Shown here piece by piece: positions 5,809-8,994 of a DNA stretch of 8,994 nucleotides. The position numbers and the translations under genes were made by a program. Origin of the DNA: Candidatus Gallimonas intestinigallinarum. GTDB lineage: Bacteria; Bacillota_A; Clostridia; Christensenellales; Borkfalkiaceae. The first letter of the stretch is position 1, and each line of letters starts with the position of its first letter. The stretch is from NCBI GenBank assembly GCA_019116405.1, contig DXBS01000002.1, forward strand, positions 1 through 8,994, in the 5' to 3' direction. The notes under the pieces are model-generated. The model did no database searches, was not told where the DNA came from, and was given only the letters and a program-made list of their open reading frames with translations.

Positions 5809-8036
5809 CAGAGGTTCCCCTTGTTGTAGTTGATGAGGCAACCTGCGAGCAAAATCTTGCGTTCCTCTGCGGTGAGCGTGCCCAGTTCAAGTGCGATGTC
5901 ATGCGTCTTGCCGCCCGAGATGACCTTGGCGACGACGCGCTCCTCGCCCGTTGCGACCGCGTCCGCAATGTTCGGGATATAGAGATAGTCCCCCATTTTG
6001 AGGTCGATCTTCTTGGTCGTGAAGGGCAGCATACCCCAGTTGATGAGGTTGGAGCGATAGCGCTTGGTCGCATACTCGATGCAGATATTGGCAACGCCGC
6101 CCAGAACGCGCTGGCAGGACGCCGCCTGCTCGCGCGCGGAGCCGTCGCCCGGCTTGTTGGAGACGACGACGCTGCCGTAAATCGTCCCCTCCCCGGGCAC
6201 GAAGCCGCCCAGGTCTTTTGACACCTCTTCGGGCAGCGCGCCCGTCTCGCGGCGCGCCTTCTCCTCCGCCATGACCGCCTTGGCACGAGCGACATAGCCG
6301 GGGTCCTTCCTGGAGAGCGCGAACTCCGCGAGCTTCATGGGATTGGAGCGGTACGAGCTGGTCTCGCCCGAGGGAATGAGTTCGTCCGTCGTCGTGACGG
6401 GATCCTTGAGGACGGAGACGACCTTCATCAGAAGGTTCTTGCCCAGCGCGATCTGCTCGGGCCAGTCGGCAATGTTGGGACCATACACGAGCTGCGCCGC
6501 GGGATCGGGATTGCCGACGCCGTGATAGACGCGGTTTTCGTAGATCTTGCCGTCAAAGCGGTACTTCCTGATGCGCTTGTTGTAGTTGTAGTCGAGCGCG
6601 GACGTCAGAACGCCGCCGTTCGCCGCCGTCGCCGCGATCGATCTGGCATCCATCAGCTCGACCGCCGCAAGCTGTCCCTGTGCGGGCTTGCTGCCCTCGC
6701 GGTTTTCAAAGTTGCGCGTCGTGTGGCGGATGGAGAGCGCGTTGTTGGCGGGCACGTCCCCCGCGCCGAAGCAGGGACCGCAGAAGGCTGTCTTGACGAT
6801 GACGCCCGCATCAAAGAGCGTGCTGACATAGCCGCCCTCGGTGAGCGCCTTGTAGACGGGCTGAGAGGCGGGATAGACGCTGAGCGCAAACGCGCCCGTG
6901 CCGACCGAGCCGCCGCGCAGGATCTCCGCCGCCTCGGCGACGTTCTCATAGCCGCCGCCCGCGCAGCCGGCGATGACGCCCTGATCGACGTACACCTTGC
7001 CGTCCCTGACCTTGTCGGTGAGCGTGAAGGAGTCGTCGCCCTTGATCTTCCTGCCCTGCTCCTCCACCTTTTTGAGGATCTCGACGGGGTTTGCGAGGAA
7101 CTCGCGGATGGTATAGGCGTTGGAGGGATGGAAGGGAAGCGCGATCATCGGCTCGACGCGCGAAAGATCGATCGTGACGGCGCCGTCATAGTAGGCGGGC
7201 TGCGTCACTTTGAGCTCCTTGTAATCCCCCTCTCTGCCGTGGATCGCAAAATATTCATGCGTCTTTTCGTCCGTCTCCCAGATGCTGGAAAGACAAGTGG
7301 TCTCCGTCGTCATGACGTCGATGCCGATGCGGTAGTCCATGGAGAGGTTGGCAATGCCGGGGCCGACGAACTCCAGGATCTTATTCTTGACAAAGCCGCT
7401 CGCAAAGGTTGCCTTGACGAGCGCGATCGCGACGTCCTGCGGACCGACGCCTTTTCTGAGCTTGCCCTTCAGGTACACCGCGATGACGGGCGGACGCTTG
7501 ACGTCATACGTCTGTTTTAAGAGCTGTTTGACGAGCTCGGGTCCGCCCTCGCCCACCGCCATCGTGCCGAGCGCGCCGTAGCGGGTGTGGGAGTCCGAGC
7601 CGAGGATCATCGCGCCGCACTTTGCCGCGCACTCGCGCATGTACTGGTGGATGACCGCAAGGTGCGCGGGGACGTAGTCGCCGCCGTACTTTTGGGCAGC
7701 CGAGAGACCGAAGACGTGGTCGTCCTCATTGATGGTGCCGCCCACCGCGCACAGGGAATTGTGGCAGTTGGTGAGCGTATAGGGAAGGGAAAAGGAGGTG
7801 AGCCCGCTCGCCTTTGCCGTCTGAATGATGCCGACATAGGTGATATCGTGCGAGGCGATCGCGTCAAAGCGGATCTTTAAGTTCTCCTCGTCCCCTGCGT
7901 TGTGCGCCTTGAGAATGGCATAGGAGAGCGTGTTCTTGACCGCTTCCTCCTTTTTATCCTGCGTGAAGAACGCCTGCGACTCCTTGACGATGCGCCCGTC
8001 CATATAGTAGACGCCCTGTTTGATGAGTTTGACCAT
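5808..8036 (-). CDS. Aconitase-family hydratase (YbhJ-like)
   Basis: 742-residue member of the aconitase/isopropylmalate-isomerase superfamily, best fitting the 'putative hydratase' (E. coli YbhJ-like) branch. The large Fe-S part has LGSDSHTRYGALG (145-157), ALPFHPSNAYTI (299-310), and three cysteines placed as the 4Fe-4S ligands: C358 in GCAGGGYEN and C419/C422 in FCGPCFGAGD. RNFENREG (441-448) matches the aconitase NRNF segment. The C-terminal swivel domain (from about 610) has GDGSAREQAA (630-639), with the Ser and Arg used by aconitases, and YRSNLINWGMLPFT (660-673). The usual SCTNS context of the first cluster cysteine is replaced by GCAGG, so the substrate is probably not citrate; it is not known. 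The ATG at 8036 has GGAGG five nt upstream. It heads a unit with the coupled macrodomain gene; its own promoter is at 8075-8103. Confidence 0.92.
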   Translation of the reverse strand: MVKLIKQGVYYMDGRIVKESQAFFTQDKKEEAVKNTLSYAILKAHNAGDEENLKIRFDAIASHDITYVGIIQTAKASGLTSFSLPYTLTNCHNSLCAVGGTINEDDHVFGLSAAQKYGGDYVPAHLAVIHQYMRECAAKCGAMILGSDSHTRYGALGTMAVGEGGPELVKQLLKQTYDVKRPPVIAVYLKGKLRKGVGPQDVAIALVKATFASGFVKNKILEFVGPGIANLSMDYRIGIDVMTTETTCLSSIWETDEKTHEYFAIHGREGDYKELKVTQPAYYDGAVTIDLSRVEPMIALPFHPSNAYTIREFLANPVEILKKVEEQGRKIKGDDSFTLTDKVRDGKVYVDQGVIAGCAGGGYENVAEAAEILRGGSVGTGAFALSVYPASQPVYKALTEGGYVSTLFDAGVIVKTAFCGPCFGAGDVPANNALSIRHTTRNFENREGSKPAQGQLAAVELMDARSIAATAANGGVLTSALDYNYNKRIRKYRFDGKIYENRVYHGVGNPDPAAQLVYGPNIADWPEQIALGKNLLMKVVSVLKDPVTTTDELIPSGETSSYRSNPMKLAEFALSRKDPGYVARAKAVMAEEKARRETGALPEEVSKDLGGFVPGEGTIYGSVVVSNKPGDGSAREQAASCQRVLGGVANICIEYATKRYRSNLINWGMLPFTTKKIDLKMGDYLYIPNIADAVATGEERVVAKVISGGKTHDIALELGTLTAEERKILLAGCLINYNKGNL

Positions 8037-8074
8037 ATCAGCCTCCGTCCTTTGATAAACTATGTGATAGTACC

Positions 8075-8103
8075 ATTATAGTAAATTTCGGCATTTTTTT
8101 CAA
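8075..8103 (-). promoter_or_regulatory. Sigma-A type promoter of hydratase-macrodomain unit
   Basis: On the minus strand, TTGAAA (8103-8098) and TATAAT (8080-8075) are 17 bp apart, the same layout as the lemA promoter. Predicted start near 8068 gives a leader of about 32 nt with the GGAGG site of the hydratase. Confidence 0.87.
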
Positions 8104-8122
8104 GCGTTCGCGCCCTTTTGCG

Positions 8123-8138
8123 GGAAAAAGTTTTTTCC
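8123..8138. repeat. Short inverted repeat in the divergent intergenic region
   Basis: ggaaaaa (8123-8129) and tttttcc (8132-8138) form a 7-bp inverted repeat with a 2-nt centre. It lies upstream of both divergent promoters, so it could be a regulator site, but AT-runs make chance symmetry possible. The rest of the 192-bp region 8037-8228 holds the two promoters and no RNA gene that I can see. Confidence 0.3.
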
Positions 8139-8193
8139 AGTCCCCGCCTGCGCGATGCCGTATATGAAAATTGCGCCGATCGTGCGTACCGTC

Positions 8194-8222
8194 TTGCTTT
8201 TTTTGTATAAATCTGCTATACT
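8194..8222 (+). promoter_or_regulatory. Promoter of PH-domain gene, placed for a leaderless transcript
   Basis: TTGCTT (8194-8199) and TATACT (8217-8222) are separated by 17 bp. The -10 box ends only 6 nt before the ATG at 8229, so the expected first transcribed base is at or next to the A of the start codon. Confidence 0.8.
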
Positions 8223-8228
8223 GAACGC

Positions 8229-8840
8229 ATGAAAAAGTCGCGCAATATCACCGAAGTCGAACAGACGCCGGGCGTCATCGCGCCCGAGCTTCCCTCGGCG
8301 CCGGAGCAGCTTGTCCGCTCCGAGCCCGACCGTTCGCGCACGCCCCGTCCCGCGAAGCGCTACCGCTACCGCTTTTCGCCCGTCATTTTTGGCGCACTCC
8401 TGTTGGGACTCGCGCTGTGCATCGCGGGCTTCGCGCTGACGACATGGTTTTTCGCCAACTTCCTCTCGGGCGGCGATCTCTCCAACGTCTATGAGTGGCT
8501 GCAATATACGCTCTTATATGTGGCGAGCGTCGGCATCGGGCTGTTCATCGTCGCCGTGCTGCTGCGCTCGGAATATGTGCTGACGGACAGCGCGCTCATC
8601 GTGCGCCTAGGCTTTCTCAGGAGCCGGACGCCGCTGGAGGACATTGTCTCCATCCACCTCTTCCGCGGCGCGAACAAGCTGGTCGTGTACTTTGACGGCA
8701 TCAGGAACAATTACCTGGTCATCGTCATCAAGGAGAGTCTGTACAACGACTTTGTTCACGAACTGACCACCCGCAACGAAAAGATCGGCTTCTCCTTCTC
8801 GACGCCCGAGGAGGAGGAAGAGATCAGAAAAAAGAAGTGA
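8229..8840 (+). CDS. Two-TM membrane protein with YyaB-like bacterial PH domain
   Basis: 203 residues. A charged, Pro-rich cytoplasmic N-terminus (1-48) is followed by two transmembrane segments (about 51-79 and 88-112) and a small domain (about 114-188): SEYVLTDSALIVRLGF, PLEDIVSIHLF, NKLVVYFDG, YLVIVIKE and YNDFVHELTTRNEKI. The last run resembles the closing helix of the YyaB-like bacterial PH domain (bPH_4), and the order 'default level, RxGF, I..I..I, helix' fits. A highly charged Glu/Lys tail ends the protein. The function of these proteins is unknown. There is no Shine-Dalgarno sequence; the promoter layout suggests a leaderless mRNA, and the next in-frame ATG is far inside the protein, so this start is preferred. 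Transcribed away from the hydratase; an insertion sequence begins about 25 bp past its stop and no complete terminator is left in between. Confidence 0.82.
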   Translation: MKKSRNITEVEQTPGVIAPELPSAPEQLVRSEPDRSRTPRPAKRYRYRFSPVIFGALLLGLALCIAGFALTTWFFANFLSGGDLSNVYEWLQYTLLYVASVGIGLFIVAVLLRSEYVLTDSALIVRLGFLRSRTPLEDIVSIHLFRGANKLVVYFDGIRNNYLVIVIKESLYNDFVHELTTRNEKIGFSFSTPEEEEEIRKKK

Positions 8841-8865
8841 CGCAAACGCCGCCGCCCGAAGTGTG

Positions 8866-8907
8866 ATATGCACCCCAAAAGTTGGACAGACTTTAGGGGG
8901 TGCATAT
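8866..8907 (+). repeat. Hairpin at IS left end covering the orfA ribosome site
   Basis: ATATGCACCCC (8866-8876) pairs perfectly with GGGGTGCATAT (8897-8907); inside, AAAGT (8878-8882) and ACTTT (8890-8894) can extend the stem past one mismatch. It is followed by tttt just before the orfA ATG. The AGGGGG (8895-8900) that would serve as orfA ribosome site lies mostly in the right arm. Confidence 0.8.
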
Positions 8908-8911
8908 TTTT

Positions 8912-8994
8912 ATGTCAAAAGGAAAAAGATTTCAAACAAAATACTCGTCAGAATTCAAGATAGCTGTTATAATGGATATGCGCGAAAACCACAT
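8912..8994 (+). CDS. IS3-family transposase OrfA, N-terminal fragment
   Basis: The first 27 codons are visible, cut by the window edge. The product begins MSKGKRFQTKYSSEFKIAVI and continues MDMRENH. This Lys/Arg-rich start followed by (K)YSSEFKIAVI is typical of the helix-turn-helix OrfA of IS3-family (IS150-like) elements, in which OrfA and OrfB are joined by a -1 frameshift to give the DDE transposase. AGGGGG sits 11 nt upstream of the ATG inside a hairpin. Whether the element is intact cannot be judged here. Confidence 0.85.
   Translation, partial: MSKGKRFQTKYSSEFKIAVIMDMRENH

Larger units (their letters stand above)
8864..8994 (+). mobile_element. IS3-family insertion sequence, left end only
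   Basis: The left terminal sequence TGCACCCCAAAAGTTGGACA (8869-8888) is of the type seen at the ends of IS3-family elements and is followed by the start of orfA. The exact boundary is uncertain: the TG at 8869 or the TG at 8864 could be the first bases. From here base composition turns clearly AT-rich, unlike the GC-rich genes before it, which fits an acquired element. The right end and the direct repeats are outside the window. Confidence 0.82.

Noticed and set aside
6522..7520. Plus-strand open frame of about 330 codons opposite the hydratase
   Set aside because: Lies wholly inside a confidently identified gene; no ribosome site or recognisable domain.
8100..8504. Minus-strand open frame of 134 codons across the divergent intergenic region
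   Set aside because: It covers the start and promoter of the PH-domain gene, has no ribosome site and no recognisable motif.

Overview
The window looks like a chromosomal stretch from a high-GC, low-complexity-intergenic Firmicutes, probably a clostridial lineage. This is inferred from AGGAGG-type ribosome sites, consensus TTGAAA-N17-TATAAT promoters, a lemA/DUF2207 pair and protein style; there is no rRNA or marker gene to fix the taxon. Genes are tightly packed and six of the eight run on the minus strand.

Reading the minus strand from right to left: a promoter at 8075-8103 drives an aconitase-family hydratase (YbhJ-like, 5808-8036). It is translationally coupled by a TGATG overlap to a zinc-type macrodomain ADP-ribosylhydrolase (4960-5808), and this two-gene unit ends at a strong intrinsic terminator (4914-4954). 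A second consensus promoter (4875-4903) drives lemA (4255-4848) and a DUF2207 membrane protein (2397-4238), a widespread pair of unknown function. An 86-bp gap holding a perfect 26-bp palindrome separates these from glycerol kinase glpK (847-2310). After a 99-bp gap with another GC-rich hairpin comes a GlmU-like left-handed beta-helix acyltransferase (747 to beyond position 1) that starts without the usual uridylyltransferase domain.

On the plus strand, divergent from the hydratase across a 192-bp intergenic region, lies a small membrane protein with a YyaB-like bacterial PH domain (8229-8840). Its promoter sits so close to the ATG that the mRNA is probably leaderless. About 25 bp past its stop codon the sequence becomes AT-rich and an IS3-family insertion sequence begins: terminal repeat, a hairpin that covers the orfA ribosome site, and the first 27 codons of orfA, cut by the window edge.

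Most of the window is ordinary housekeeping content. I do not see a complete new defence or mobile system. The points worth a second look are the hydratase/Zn-macrodomain coupling, the GlmU-like protein with a missing nucleotidyltransferase domain, the leaderless PH gene, the self-masking IS end and its possible insertion into a terminator, and the orientation of the intergenic hairpins.
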